Shown here one piece after another: positions 12,337 to 24,100 of a stretch of 64,000 nucleotides of DNA. Made by a program: the position numbers and the translations under genes. Under the pieces are notes generated by a model. That model saw only the letters and a program-made list of their open reading frames with translations. It was not told the origin of the DNA and did not search any database. The stretch is from Euclidia mi (lineage: Eukaryota; Arthropoda; Insecta; Lepidoptera; Erebidae): positions 75,004,450 to 75,068,449 of the forward strand of contig OX123187.2 in the NCBI GenBank assembly GCA_944739405.2. Direction: 5' to 3'. Positions within the stretch are counted from its first letter, which is position 1. Every line of letters starts with the position of its first letter.

Positions 12337-12377
12337 TAGACAATAAATCATTTGATTTGCAAATGATTTATTGTCTA
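12337..12377. repeat. Perfect 18 bp hairpin
   Basis: Arms 12337-12354 (tagacaataaatcatttg) and 12360-12377 around a 5-base loop, inside the fold-back element. Confidence 0.9.
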
Positions 12378-12554
12378 GCCTATCCTAAAATATCAAATTA
12401 TTGACCAACAATGAATAATATTACATTGCATAAAAATTTCTAGGCATGGAGATTTTACGTTGTCTGTGAATGAAATCGTCAGAATGAACTTAAACAAAAT
12501 CCATTAAAAGTTACGGTAGTCTAAAAACGCAATTTATTTTTTAGATATAATTAA

Positions 12555-12960
12555 GCCGTGTGGTTGACGGCATAGAATACAAGTGTCACCACCCCCTATC
12601 TTCCCGTGGGTGTCGTAAGAGGCGACTAAGGGATAACACGATGCAAATACCATCTTTGCGTAGAGACGGAAAACTCGACATCAAACCCTATACGACTGCC
12701 TCGTTGGTCTCGCGGCATAAATGTGCGCGTGGGATCGGGAGGTCCCGGGTTCGATTCCTGGGTCGGGCAGTGTTATTGGGTTTTTCTGTCACGAAATTCT
12801 CAGTAGCAGCACGGAGTCTGGAAATGTGCCCGGTACGGCAATAGGCTCGCCCCCTATTACGTGGGACAAGTATATCTGGCGAAAAGTGGGTGTAGAAATA
12901 CACCTCTGCCTACCCCTTCGGGGATAAAAGGCGTGACGATATGTATGTGTATGTATGTAT
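12555..12960 (+). mobile_element. Metulj-like tRNA SINE, copy 2
   Basis: Nearly identical to the copy at 10620-11030: same head, tRNA-like block (B box ggttcgattcc near 12748), body and GTAT tail. The two differ by a short deletion after ggcgactaaggg and scattered substitutions. It lies inside the long-inverted-repeat element, so it inserted after that element was formed. Confidence 0.9.
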
Positions 12961-13948
12961 ATAAATAATTTTCTGCGCGACTAATAGTTTGCCATCTTCT
13001 ATTCTGCACCCGCTTTTTCGAGATGCCAGCAGCGGGAAGAGCGTTGCGATCCTATAAACTTGTATTTAACTGTACATTTACCCATTTACCTTGATAACGA
13101 AAACAATAATAATTGTGTCCTCTGATAAATGCATGTTAAGCCCAAGAATGTAACATTTCAATGAACTAATGCCAAATGTTGACATTCTAGGCGTCAGTAC
13201 CTCAAAACATCAACAGATCCTGTTGACAGCGCATAATATCGATAAAAACCCGATCCATTGACATATTAGTTTCCAATGACACGTATCTACTGTACCGTTG
13301 CGCTCATTGGATTTGACATTATTTGTTTTTGACAGAACTATCGCTAAGTCACTTAGTAGAAATTCTTTGTTTACAAAAAGTCTATGTTCTCATGGCACGG
13401 ACTATAGTAGCCAAACCTATAGATAGTTCGAATATTGAAACCGGCCGAAAAAGATACACTAGACGGATTAAATCAGGTAATACAAAACTCTGCTACTATT
13501 TACCAATCAGTTATTAGTTGAATCTATCACTTCTAATTAAAAGGCTCCCATTAAAGGACTCCCACACTAAGAATACATCTTGTATTGGGTAAGACACTGC
13601 TTACATTCGCACGACAACCATCCTAACTCATAGTCATCACAAAAAATGTCTCGAGTAAAGATTGAACTTACAACTGCACTGAGTCAACCATTTAAGGGTT
13701 TAATCCAGTCATCCAAATCCAGAATAAATTACGTGTAAAACGACAAATAAATCAGCAAATTTATGAACCTGCGACCATACAAACAAAAATCAAATATTTT
13801 TATTTCAGTAAAATTTAACAATATAAATTAGGCATAAAAAAACACTGTCCAAAAAGTATAAAATCTAAAACACAACTGTTCGAAAAAAGGTTGCGAAACC
13901 CTGAATGTGTGTTTACAAAAAGTCTATCTTCTCGTGGCACCAACTATA

Positions 13949-14940
13949 AATTAACTGATATTTGAATGATATCGCGACTAGATCGTAAATTGAACAATGT
14001 GTCAAAATATGTGCCAACGATGAACTATTTAGACGATATTGACATTAAGTTAGCAGAATACAGTTTCGATGTCAGATGAAATATGAGAATTAGCCTTCTG
14101 GTTAAATGTTAGTTAAAGCTAAATTACTGTAAAGCATCTCGGCCAAACATTTCTTTGGAAAAATATCGAATTGTAATATATAACGACTTATCGATTGCTA
14201 CTTATTTCTAATCTGTGCCGAGAATTAGTAAACTCATTCCTTAGAAATATAACTATATTTTATCTAAAACAAAAATAGCCCTTATTTACAAATTCCTCTC
14301 TAATTCACGAAATGACAGATCAGAAAACCCTTTCAGACTATATTTAACTCTACAAACAATAACTATCAGTTAGCTCATCAAATAAATTACTCAATTCCAA
14401 TTCAAGCAGTCAAACAAACAACAATTAAGTTTCTAATTTCCTAAACCAAAAGTCAAGGAATCCTTTAAGTAAACACAGATCTCCTCCAAACTTGAGAATT
14501 CAACTTGCAAACCGCAGTTTTAGCAAGTCTAGTAAACGACTATATAATAATTCAATCCAACTCGTACAAATTACTTCACCTGTTCAACTTGGGCGAGTCT
14601 AAGTTTCTGCAATTACGTAGTCTGGCGTTAGTAACGGACGAATGCTATGGGACTAGGAAACCAGCTAAACAGTCTGCGCTAAAGTTAAATTGCGGGGACA
14701 ATCATAGTGTAGGCTTTAGGCTCGCTGTAATGTTACTGTTGTGTTTCCGAGTAGAGTTACATATAAAAAGTATTATGTGCATCGTAAACTAATTAACAGC
14801 TGGATCTTTAGCTACTGGCATATATTAAATATTATAAAACAAATATGTAGAGAGGAATCTGACTTCAAAATCTATTTTAATATTTAAGGCGAATATGCAA
14901 AGATTATGCAAAGAAAAATATATTATATGCCATTGAAATC
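13949..14940. other. Intergenic stretch, no gene seen
   Basis: AT-rich. The 95-codon open frame at 14505-14792 shows no recognisable motif and I do not call it a gene. Confidence 0.5.
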
Positions 14941-14944
14941 ATAG

Positions 14945-15860
14945 GCAGCGATATGCAGAGGGTATCGGGTTCGAATCCACGGCGCGCACCAATGACTTTT
15001 CGGAGTTATGTGCGTATTGAATTGTTAATTATCGCTTGTCCCATTCCGGGGAGAGCACTTTAAGCCGTCGGTCCCGGTTGTCATGAAGATCTTTGACAAT
15101 AGTTACAGGGCGTCAGTACCTTCTAAAATAAACTGACACTAGTCTATACAATGGAATATCGCTATCCCTGCGGGTTGCGGAGGCCAGACAGGCAGTCGCT
15201 CCGTGGAAATAAACATATTCAGCCAAATCCGGTTAGACTAGTAAGCGGATAGAGAGATCTCCACCTTGTCGTGGTGGGGGGGCTCAGTAAGCGGGATCCC
15301 GGGAGGTGACGCTCCACGTGGGCTTGCGTGAGGCCTGCGTAGGATGCGCCCCAAGGTGCGGGTGCGGGAGACAGTTCTGTCTGTTTCTCGCAGTCGGGTG
15401 CGGTCGCGGGAGGAAAGGCGTGTCGGTGTTGCGTTGCCGCGCGCCCTATCTCCCGCGACCAAATTGGGGCGCACCATCGTTGCGTCGCGGTGGGGCCGCA
15501 GAGGAAGAGGAGATGCGGTGTTGCGTTGCCGTCCTCCCTATCCTCTGCGGCCGCTAGGTGTTTTGGCGGCGGAGCCCACCACCTTCATCCACCGCCAAGG
15601 GGGTTTCGTTCGGGACCCGTCTGACCATCTGTCGGGCCAATACCCGTCGGGGGGTAGCGAGGAATGCTTCGGTCAAACCCTATCCTCCGACACATGGGTA
15701 CATGAGGAACACGGGTTTGTTTTTAGTCATTAAGAGTCTGACAGTCCCCCCGGAAGGACTCCATGAGGATTTTCCAACCCGACAACAAAAGAAAAAAAAA
15801 GACTAGTAAGCGGACCGCAGATTGAAACTGGGATAACGCTAAGAAGATGATAATCAAAAT
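14945..15860 (+). mobile_element. Second-family tRNA SINE, split by a GC-rich repeat
   Basis: The head (B-box gggttcgaatccacggc near 14967) and body run to 15249. After the inserted repeat the SINE resumes at 15815 with ccgcagattgaaactgggataacgct and a GATGATAA tail. The reverse complement of 11420-11500 is continuous across this point, which proves the insertion. The 15-base agactagtaagcgga is present on both sides of the insert (15235-15249 and 15800-15814). Confidence 0.9.
15250..15799 (+). mobile_element. GC-rich poly(A) structured retroelement, copy 1
   Basis: About 550 bp of strongly GC-rich DNA in an AT-rich region, beginning near agatctccaccttgtcg and ending with an A-rich tail. It is flanked by a 15 bp direct duplication within a SINE, the mark of LINE-driven insertion. 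Four stem-loops follow one another: 15363-15392; 15402-15460 (ggtcgcgggag, 11 bp perfect); 15494-15552 (ggccgcagagga, 12 bp perfect); 15563-15598. The loops of the second and third share ggtgttgcgttgccg. Open frames are long in this copy, but frames are not conserved between the three copies, so I read it as a non-coding, non-autonomous element. I do not recognise the family. Confidence 0.8.
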
Positions 15861-17395
15861 CAACAATAATTTAACCTATGGTTTTCCACGGCTTCGCCCG
15901 AGTTGTTCTTATTACCTATATTAACAGCGTAAGAAAAACGTAGCGCGATACAGAAATGATGTGCAACAACTCCTTGACGCATGATGTTTTGAGATTAATA
16001 AGGGGATCATCATCATCATTATTAGCACTCTGCTGTAGTCCAGTGTTGTAGTTTAGGTCAAGACAGTAAAAAAATATTCCAAGTGTTTTTATCAACCTGC
16101 CTTTCTTCTCCCTACAAAACTTTTCCATCTAGCAACAAGTTTAGATAGGCTTCATAAGCCTACCTAAAGAATCGTACACCTTTACATTGAAACCATTTCG
16201 TTAGCAATCTGATGGAAGTTTTATTCAGCTATTCTACAGTGCTGTCTACGATACAATTTTATTAATAACTTGCAAAAACATTTGAGCCATCAGCAAAATA
16301 TTGCTGAAGCAAAGAACAATGGTCACTTTGGCCTTTAGCACGTCTGATAATGAGTCCTATACCAAAAAAAAGTACATTTTTTTATTATTTTGATCAAAGC
16401 AAATACAGATTTTTAGGACTTGGGAGAAAGAAATAATGTATTTACAGTTTATTTTTTAAACTGTACCCCTAAACATAAATAAAATGTTATGAACGCAGCC
16501 ATAACCTTATTGTCAAAATGTGCGTTTCATTATAAGATATGATAAATGAGAATTTATGTTACTGTGTAATAAAATAAAATATAACTTTAACAATAAAATA
16601 TCAATAGGTGTTTTAGTTACATATAAAATAATAAAATATTTTTATTACGTAGTAATTAATAGTTTTTTTAATGAAAAATCTAAGATTTGACGTGAATGGA
16701 ACGAATACGCCATTTCCGTATCTGTCACTGTTATACCCGGTACATCAACGTCAATCGTTCCTCGCTTGCTGTGAATTGAGTGTTTTAGTTTGTTTGTTAG
16801 AAGAACATGTTTTTCTACACACATATATTAGGTACCAGAATTGTTTTATGTATATATTTTTACGAATAAACTAAATAAAAACACAATTTAGTTCATAACC
16901 TCAAACATACTTTTTATATAATAAAAAGGTAATCCCAAGTTTTTAAAATTCATGTCTATACTAAAGTTAAATAAAGTAACATAAAAATATTGATAAATAA
17001 CTCCACAGCAATAGACGTGAAAAAAGAAATTCTGGTCCACCTTTGTATGGGAACCGACCATTGTTCTTTATATGATAAAATGGAGTCTTAGCAATAATAT
17101 AAATCATTATCTGAACAATGGTTTTCATAATAAATGGTGTTATTTGACAGCGTGTAACTTTTGCTGAGTTTATTAAATGCAATTGTTTCCCTTAACCATG
17201 ACAAATGTTACACACGGTTTTTGGTTTGAGCAACAAATCCCGCGATATCGTGCAAATAAAATAGTCAAAAGAATTTTCTGAACGAATTCCTGGGTAATGT
17301 TGTTGTTTCTGTAAACTATATTATGTAAAAATAACCTGCTTTGAATTTATTCATCATAATACATCGTTTCGTAGTGCACTTAAATATACAATAGT
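15861..17395. other. AT-rich intergenic stretch with a SINE tail remnant
   Basis: At about 16005-16075 a minus-strand SINE tail (catcatcatcattatt, then ctgtagtccagtgttgtag) is visible. The rest is AT-rich, with short open frames only and no recognised gene. Confidence 0.5.
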
Positions 17396-17406
17396 AGGTT
17401 ATGGCC

Positions 17407-17926
17407 TTTTTTTTTCGTCCTGTTCCTCATGTACCCGTGTGTCGGAGGGTAGAGTATCGCATAAGCATTCCTCGCCACTCCCCGACGGGCATTGGCCCGC
17501 CAGATGGTCAGCCGGGCTCCGAACAAAACCCCCTTGGCGGCGGATGAAGGTGTTGGGCTCCCCCGCTAAACACCCAGCGGCCGCAGAGGATAGGGAGGAC
17601 GGCAACGTAACACCGCATCTCCTCTTCCTCTGCGGCCTCACCGCGACGCAACGATGGTGCACCCCCATTTGGTCGCGGGAGATAGGGCGCGCGGCAACGC
17701 AACACCGACACGCCTCTCCTCCCGCGACCGCGCCCGACTGTGAGGGACAGAACAACTGTCCCTCGCACCCGCACCATTGGACGCATCCTGCGCAGGCCTC
17801 CGTCAAGCCCACGCGGAGCGTCCCCTCCTGGATCCCTCTTAGCTTCACCGCGGGTGACCAATCCGACCAATCCACGGTTACTGAGCCCCCCTATCACGAC
17901 AAGGTGGAGATCCCACGGGGGGAAGG
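17407..17926 (-). mobile_element. GC-rich poly(A) structured retroelement, copy 2
   Basis: A minus-strand copy of the family at 15250-15799: it starts near gtgggatctccaccttgtcg (complement of 17897-17917) and ends in a poly(T)/poly(A) tract at about 17407-17416. The 12-base aggttatggcct flanks it at 17396-17407 and 17927-17938. The same stem-loops are present; the 11 bp and 12 bp stems pair well and the first stem pairs with other bases than in copy 1. It sits at the edge of a Metulj-related SINE fragment. Confidence 0.8.
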
Positions 17927-18095
17927 AGGTTATGGCCTAGTATATCACGCTGGGTTGGTATATGGTCTGATGTCGAGTTTCTCGTCTCAACCCAAAGATA
18001 CAAATTCTTTCGTATATTTTCTTTGGTTGCCTCATATACTCAGGGAATGAAACTGCTTTGTGACACTTTGTATTCTTAATCCATCACCAAAAAAA
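17927..18095 (-). mobile_element. Metulj-related SINE fragment
   Basis: ggcctagtatatcacgctgg...ggttggtatatggtc...cttaatccatcacca parallels the better copy at 32590-32835, which ends in the CCGTGTGG head on the minus strand. This fragment is worn and lacks the extreme head. Confidence 0.65.
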
Positions 18096-18179
18096 AGTAT
18101 ATTGCTTTCGTCCAATTCAACAAATACTTTTTTATTGAAAGCATCAAGCGTGGCAAAATTTATTATTGAATGATTTATA

Positions 18180-19856
18180 CTAGTCAAAACAAAATAAGGG
18201 CCACTGCAATTTTTATGATACTCATGAGTTTATGGATTTTAGGGACTAGGCAATGATTTAGGTCATTAGATTTATCATTTTTTTATGTAATTAACACTAA
18301 ATTTAATTAAAATAGATACAAAAATAAATAACTCTAATTCTTTTTAGCCAACTACTAATTTTTAGCAAAATATTCACTTGAAGAAAAAAAAAAAGCTATC
18401 AGCTACTGACAACATTTGGAAAGTTATTTTTTTTCCTTTTTCTGTAGCGTGTGCCCTCTTTTTTGGACGCATTCCTGAAGCATGGAAGGCACACTTTCAA
18501 TCAGGTGCCGCGCTATTTTTTCAGGTATTCACTCCCAGCTTGATTTGAGCACTTCAATCAGCTGTCTTTCGTTAATTCAGGTCAGTGCTTTGAACGCTTC
18601 GTTTAAGTAGAACCCACATGTGTTCTATCGGCTTGACGTCCGGGCCACGGTAACACCTGAATATCAGCCTCCTCTAGAGCAGCTCTGGTAGCTCTAGCAG
18701 TGTGTGCGCGTGCATTGTCGTGCATCAACTTGCTTTTTGCACCGATTCTCTGTACAAATGGCACCACATGAGGTTTGATAACCTCCTCGATGTATCGTTG
18801 AGCTGTTACAGTGCCTCCGTTGAGGATTACAAGCTCAATTCTACCTTAAAGTCTTATGCCTCCCCACACCATTACATTGGGACTGCCGAACCTCACACTT
18901 TCGTGGATGCAAGCATCCGAAAATCGCTCACCTTCTCATCTCCAAACCCTAAGGCCCCGATCATTACTAATGAACTTCACCTTACTGTCATCAGTAAACA
19001 ACACTCTGCTTCAATCATGTATGTCCCAGTCAAGATGTTGCCTTGCATACGCTAATCGGTTAGCTTGATGAGAACTTGTAAGTGGAATCTCATTACTCGT
19101 CTTCTGCAGAACTAATGGTCTTCGTGCACCCGTTTCCTAATCGTTTGATCACTAACGCGGCTATCCGTAGCTTGCCGCAAGCGATTTTGTATGCAGCGAG
19201 CAGTGAGAAAACGCTCCCTTCGCGCAGTCAAGCGAACATATCGGTCTTCTTGTGCAGTGGTTGCTCTAACTCTGTCTGATCCTGGTCTTCTGGATACTGT
19301 TCCCTTGTCTTGAAAACGATTTCAAGCATTCTGGATTGCTCGTCGTGAATAGCCGAGCTGTAGAGCCAATGAACGCTGTTAATGTCCTTCTTGAATTAAA
19401 GTTACAGCTCTAGTTATGGTTGGCAAGTCCATATGTCGTCGACTACGCGGCATAGTGTTAGCAGTCTATTAAGTATATACATAGTGTCAGTCAGGTCAAT
19501 TAAGACGATAGTTAAACAATATTTGAGCAGTACACAACTAATTCCAAACATAGACTGAATTTAACGATTAACCTATCAGCTGTCAAAACTCCTTATGTCA
19601 CTTTTTTATGAAGTTTATGTTTACCGGGTGGTCGTAAGCATGGCGCGGTTATCTTTCATAAGAGGAAAATTTAGTGGTTCCAAGAATGTCTAAATGTACC
19701 CACTTTAGCAATTTTTGGTTGTGGTATACTCAAATACTATTTGTCAACACTTAAAATTAACGTATCACAAGTATCAACCACTCAACATTGCATTCATCTG
19801 AATAACTTAACTGAAATCATAAAAATACGCAGTGGCCCTTATTTTGTTTTGAGTAG
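18180..19856 (-). mobile_element. Tc1-like DNA transposon, complete but dead
   Basis: Matching inverted ends (left ctagtcaaaacaaaataagg..., right the complement of ctactcaaaacaaaataagg...) share 27 of 28 bases and are flanked by TA at 18178-18179 and 19857-19858, the target-site duplication of Tc1/mariner elements. Length 1677 bp, normal for a full-length Tc1 element. The only coding content is the broken transposase. Confidence 0.93.
18394..19453 (-). pseudogene. Tc1-like DDE transposase pseudogene
   Basis: Minus strand, start ATG at 19453 (MPRSRRHMDLPTITRAV). The N-terminal part carries the helix-turn-helix DNA-binding region (YSRRAIQNA) and is interrupted by stops. The first catalytic aspartate lies in WFTDDSKVKF near 18970-19000, the second in MHDNARAHTARATR near 18690-18725. 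The third residue, a glutamate in PIEHMW near 18625, is in another frame because of a small deletion after WPG. The spacing between the second and third residues fits the DD34E group. The transposase would cut and paste the element by binding its inverted ends. Several stops and the frameshift rule out activity. Confidence 0.92.
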
Positions 19857-21181
19857 TATATAATTATTTGGATCCTATGATAATTGAAAGTAGGTAATAA
19901 GTATCAAAATTAGAGTACTTGCACGTAATATTTAATTAAATCTAGTCAACCGATATTTTAAAGAAACACATTGTTAATAGATATCTCTTTTTACAATTGA
20001 TTTTCAATTTGCGATATTGTACTTTCTAGAAACGTAAACAAAATAAATTCCGAAATTCTTAGCTAAATCTTATATTGTGTTACTTCACAATTTATGGTTG
20101 TTTGCATCTTCCTTGTATGAATCTGCCGGAAAGCTGTCTGTTAATTCTGTATAGCTTTTGCCAAGCGAAACAGGTCATTGTATGCAAATATATAAACTGT
20201 AGCTACCTATAATATGATCGGTATAGCAATTGACACAAACCAAGCCTTTTCACATATAACTTGGGATTACATACATATACTGATGGCGCAGAGGTTTGGC
20301 TCGTCGTAGCACTGCAACACTCTTCCAAGAGTTGTGGGTTCGATCTCCACACGCTAGAATAACACTTCAACAGATCTACAAATTGCTGTTTAAATTAAGT
20401 TTAAGTCTCGGTATTATTTGTGTCCATTCATTGAATGCATAAACCCCCGCAAGCAACACAGGATGACAAAATTAAAGTAGAAAAATTTTGCTACCGATGC
20501 GTGATAAATTTGGCGTTTTTCAAAAGGAAAGGATGGAAACAAACAAGCTTTAGTTTTACGAATATAAGACGAGTTTTATGAATCGATAAGGACATGAAAT
20601 TATATGGTTAGTATAAATTTTATCGCAGCTTATATTAACTTTAACGATTAATGTTACGTTTTGTACTGAAACAACCCACATATTTATCCTTGCACTAAAA
20701 TTGCATACGAATGGGAAAATATAATTCCTTTCAAATGTAATATGTGAATAAATCACATTTGTGACTTAAACCGTTGCCTTGCGGCACTCCTTTATTCAGA
20801 CGTTCTATTCATTGCAATTTACAACCGTTTTAAATTTGCTAGCGTAATAGCGTGCATTGAAGCTAAGAAGTTTTGAATATTAAGATTCACTTCGAGTTCT
20901 TCGTGCACTACATTGTTGGAATTTTTTGTCTTTCTTTAATATCTCAGCTTTATAGTTCAGTGCTATCACCCGTACTTAGTTGCTCACGAATCAAAATTAA
21001 AAAGTGGCAATGAAAGTAACTCGAAAATTAACAAAGTGATAACCAGTTAACTTAACTGAGTATATGGCGCAGTGGTTTAAGCGGCCACCTCACTTTTTAG
21101 AGCTGCGCCGAATGCTGTCGGTTCACAAACTGTTGTTTAATGTTTAAAGTAGGTGTTCTTTGTTGAAATGTTATAATAATA
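19857..21181. other. AT-rich intergenic stretch with two tRNA-like remnants
   Basis: At 20283-20365 (tggcgcagaggtttggc ... gtgggttcgatctcc) and 21065-21130 (tggcgcagtggtttaagcgg ... tcggttcac) A-box and B-box-like sequences are spaced as in tRNA-derived SINEs; both are degenerate. No gene recognised. Confidence 0.5.
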
Positions 21182-21197
21182 TCGACGGTTGAAAGGC

Positions 21198-21267
21198 TAA
21201 TTGACCTAAGCGACATTTTGTAAAACTTGCTCCTGCAAGTTTTACTAAATGTCGCTTAGGTCAATTA
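21198..21267. repeat. 33 bp-arm hairpin inside the TA-flanked transposon
   Basis: Arms 21198-21230 and 21235-21267 pair with a single mismatch around the loop tcct; the left arm starts taattgacctaagcgacat. The hairpin overlaps the inner end of the left terminal repeat. Confidence 0.9.
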
Positions 21268-22124
21268 CTTTTTTCCAAAAAAAAAGTTTAATCCATCCTC
21301 CTGGCTGGTAAAAAAGTCATAAAAAGACAACTATTTGATAGAATTTTATTTATTTTTTACAGTATATCTCTAATTAAGTAAGGATTCTTTTTAAGCTATT
21401 ACTGTTGTTAATTCTGTATTATTTTGGAAATGTTATGTTGGTTAGCCCAAAATGCATCAAATTTAGTATTCTTTTGAGAAAGGCAAAAAAAATAGCTGAC
21501 AGTAAACTGGCTCAAGCATCGACTTAGAATAAAACAATACGAGAGAAAATAAATTTAGCGCCAAGTCAACTGACAGTTGAATAAGCACAATGATTGTAAG
21601 CAACATGGTGTTGTTACGCCAGATTGAAGTAGTTTGATTCAGGATGAAACAATATGACCCCTTACTAGATTATTAGTAGATATAGAAGCTTAGGCCATCA
21701 TTCAGCTACATCCAAAAGATTTTAATGTAGTTGAATACAAAATGGGCCCAACGACACAGCTTATTGTTTTGGTTTAATGCAAAATAGGCCAAACGATAAA
21801 ACCACAAATACGGCGAAAAAGCCAAATGCCTTAATCGATACTCGCTATAAAAGTTCGAAAAATCAAAATAACCAAGTCATCGAGTCTTCAAATTTGTCTA
21901 ATTTTTTGTCGTATAGATCTATATATCAATCAATGAGCTTAGAAATGAGGTCTGTTTTGCTTAACACCTACGTGTTAAGCGCCATAAAAGTAGGAACAAA
22001 AATTAAAACCTTAAAAAATTTGCTGATTCCGAATATGTATAGGACCGTTCACGAAAGATGACCACTGCGCAGAAATCATTTTTTAAGTCCCCGTGGAGGT
22101 GCGGGGTGAGGCGCGGGTGGAATG

Positions 22125-22189
22125 CCAATGGCGTGGCTCCGTTCTTGACGCATTCCCTAAATGCGTCAAGAATGGAGCCACGCCATTGG
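22125..22189. repeat. 30 bp-arm hairpin inside the TA-flanked transposon
   Basis: Arms 22125-22154 (ccaatggcgtggctcc...) and 22160-22189 pair with one G/T position around a 5-base loop. GC-rich compared with its surroundings. Confidence 0.9.
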
Positions 22190-22349
22190 TGCACGAATGT
22201 ACATATGCGCGACGGCCGCCATTTGTGGTCAACTTTCGTGAACCGACCTATAATTATAACTCAATATCGCAAAAAATTTTGTACCAATTAGCCTTTCAAC
22301 CGTCGATACATTTGTGACTTTAGCAAAGTGTTTGCTTATACTGCACAGA

Positions 22350-22998
22350 TCTTTATATATATATTTCTTGTGTGTTGTGTGCGTGTGTATGTCACTGAAC
22401 TCCTCTTCAACGACTGAACCGATTTTGATGAAATTTTGTGTGTGTGTTCAAGGAGACTTGAGAATGGTTTAGATTCATAATTTAATCCACTAGATAATGA
22501 TTTTTAGTAAATTTTTAGTTTGTAAGTAGTTGTTGATTTTGGAATGTTTCACATTGGAACCGACAGACTGCGGTACCATCGCAGTGTCAAATCTATATTA
22601 ATAATTTCGTTAAGGGGTACGGTAGACTCGCTCGAAACCTTACCTAAATGATAAAACATAAAAAAATAAAGATTTCGAGTCGACAACATAATAATATCCG
22701 CAAAATTCGGATTGTCGACTATTTTGTTAAATCCTAATGGTTCTGGCAGACAAATCGCAGTTGCCATATTGGCCACTCTAGCGAAACGTCACTGATACCG
22801 GATAACATTTTGAGTACTCTCAGTACCAAGTAGTTTGTATGTGTAAATACTTTTTGCAGTTATATTTCTTAAACAGTTAAAACGACAATTATAGAAGTAT
22901 CCGCCCAGTAAAGGAGATTTGTGTTATCCCAAACATAGATGATATACTCTAACTAGAGAACCCCGAATTTACGCGAGCGAAGCCGCGGGCAAAGCTAG
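22350..22998 (+). mobile_element. Small non-autonomous Helitron
   Basis: Starts TCTTTATATATATATTTC after an A and ends GAAGCCGCGGGCAAAGCTAG before a T, as expected for rolling-circle elements that insert between A and T, start with TC and end with CTAG. A GC-rich hairpin (gcgagcgaagccgc) precedes the CTAG. The body (actcctcttcaacgactgaaccgattttgatg) is typical of lepidopteran non-autonomous Helitrons. No Rep/helicase coding. Confidence 0.85.
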
Positions 22999-24073
22999 TA
23001 TACACAACAATTTGTATCCCTATAATTACTGTTAACTGAACCCAATTTCTAACTTATGTAAATATTTCACCCGTGTAGCCAAGTTCATTTGGAGTGACCA
23101 TAGAAGACACCAAGTTTTGACCTCATAAAGGCCTAGGGAAAACTAAAGCAAGCAAATTCTTAATTTAACTGAACACGACCGACCAACATTTTTAATCTTC
23201 TACTACCAGATAATTATGACAAATTTATAATGTTACTACATATTATATTGTTTAGCCGTACACAATAATCACTACACTATTTCATAATAATATATTTTTT
23301 TAAGTTGTTTATTCTGCTTGGCAGTATGTATTAAATAATTTTATAGCAAACTTACCGCATAAATTAAACTTTTGCACAACAATTTGGAAGTTGCCAGTTT
23401 TGTTACTGTCACCCTTTCTGTATTATATTTAATATATCAATATTTATTCCTTATTCCCAAAATGTTAAGGGTTATAATCCGTTGGCAGTTAGAGATAGTA
23501 TTATTAAACCCAACTAAATGATTGCTTTGTAAAATTTCAGCGTTTTGGAATGAAATTGTGACGGTAAAATGGGACCGAATAGGTGTCGAATGCTCTCTTG
23601 CAATTAATTTTAGAGGTTTTATTAACAAATGAAATGTTTTAGTGAAAATGGAAGCTTATTCTATAATATCAGTGGTATTCAATTTATTCTCTAGCATTTT
23701 AAACATGAATACGTCTTTAATTTGCTTGAAGTATAGATTTAAATAATGATAAAGTATAACTATTTTGGGTATAATTTTCCACTGCCAGTATAATTAGTCT
23801 TGCCACGACTCTTTTTGCTTTATTTGAACTGAACAAAAAACCGTACATGCGGGTATTTAAAACTGGTGTAGACTGATACAAATGTTTCAATTCATCAACT
23901 TTTGAAGCGTGTATTCTTAGCTTAGGTAGGAAAGGTAATGATGAAGTTACTAAACAAATAATGAGATTACAATATGAAAATCCGGACTATCCAACATGGT
24001 AGTCCTGTGTCCATCTTCTAGCTCAGTGCATTAGATTTCAAATAATTGGATGAGTTGCCAGTGGATTACTCTG
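22999..24073. other. AT-rich intergenic stretch, no gene seen
   Basis: Stops in all frames and no recognisable repeat. Confidence 0.5.
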
Positions 24074-24085
24074 ATTATATACCTA
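24074..24085. repeat. 12 bp target-site duplication, left copy
   Basis: attatataccta, identical to 28906-28917. The two copies bound the RTE LINE. Confidence 0.9.
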
Positions 24086-24100
24086 CAGACATACATAAAC

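Larger units (their letters stand above)
11992..13948. mobile_element. Long-inverted-repeat (fold-back) element, about 1.96 kb
   Basis: Left arm 11992-12240 and right arm 13720-13948 are inverted copies of each other over about 230-250 bp, with small gaps and substitutions. Outer ends read tatagttggtgccacgaga; inner ends read acacgtaatttattctg. The centre contains a Metulj-like SINE (12555-12960), a hairpin, and an extra partial copy of the outer end at 13363-13406. I see no transposase. No target-site duplication is evident. Confidence 0.8.
21182..22306. mobile_element. TA-flanked non-autonomous DNA transposon with nested palindromes
   Basis: Perfect inverted ends (tcgacggttgaaaggctaat and two further bases) at 21182-21203 and 22285-22306, each next to TA. 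Length 1125 bp. The flanking TA points to the Tc1/mariner group, but there is no transposase. Two large stem-loops lie just inside the left end and near the right end (separate entries). Confidence 0.8.

Noticed and set aside
15344..15806. Long open frames in the GC-rich repeat as a protein gene
   Set aside because: The other two copies do not keep the frame; open frames follow from high GC content.
17439..18050. 203-codon plus-strand frame
   Set aside because: It is the antisense of the GC-rich element running on into a SINE fragment; no conserved protein.
22125..22189. microRNA precursor
   Set aside because: It is part of a transposon with inverted ends; arms are too perfect and long for a typical animal microRNA, and no expression data are available.
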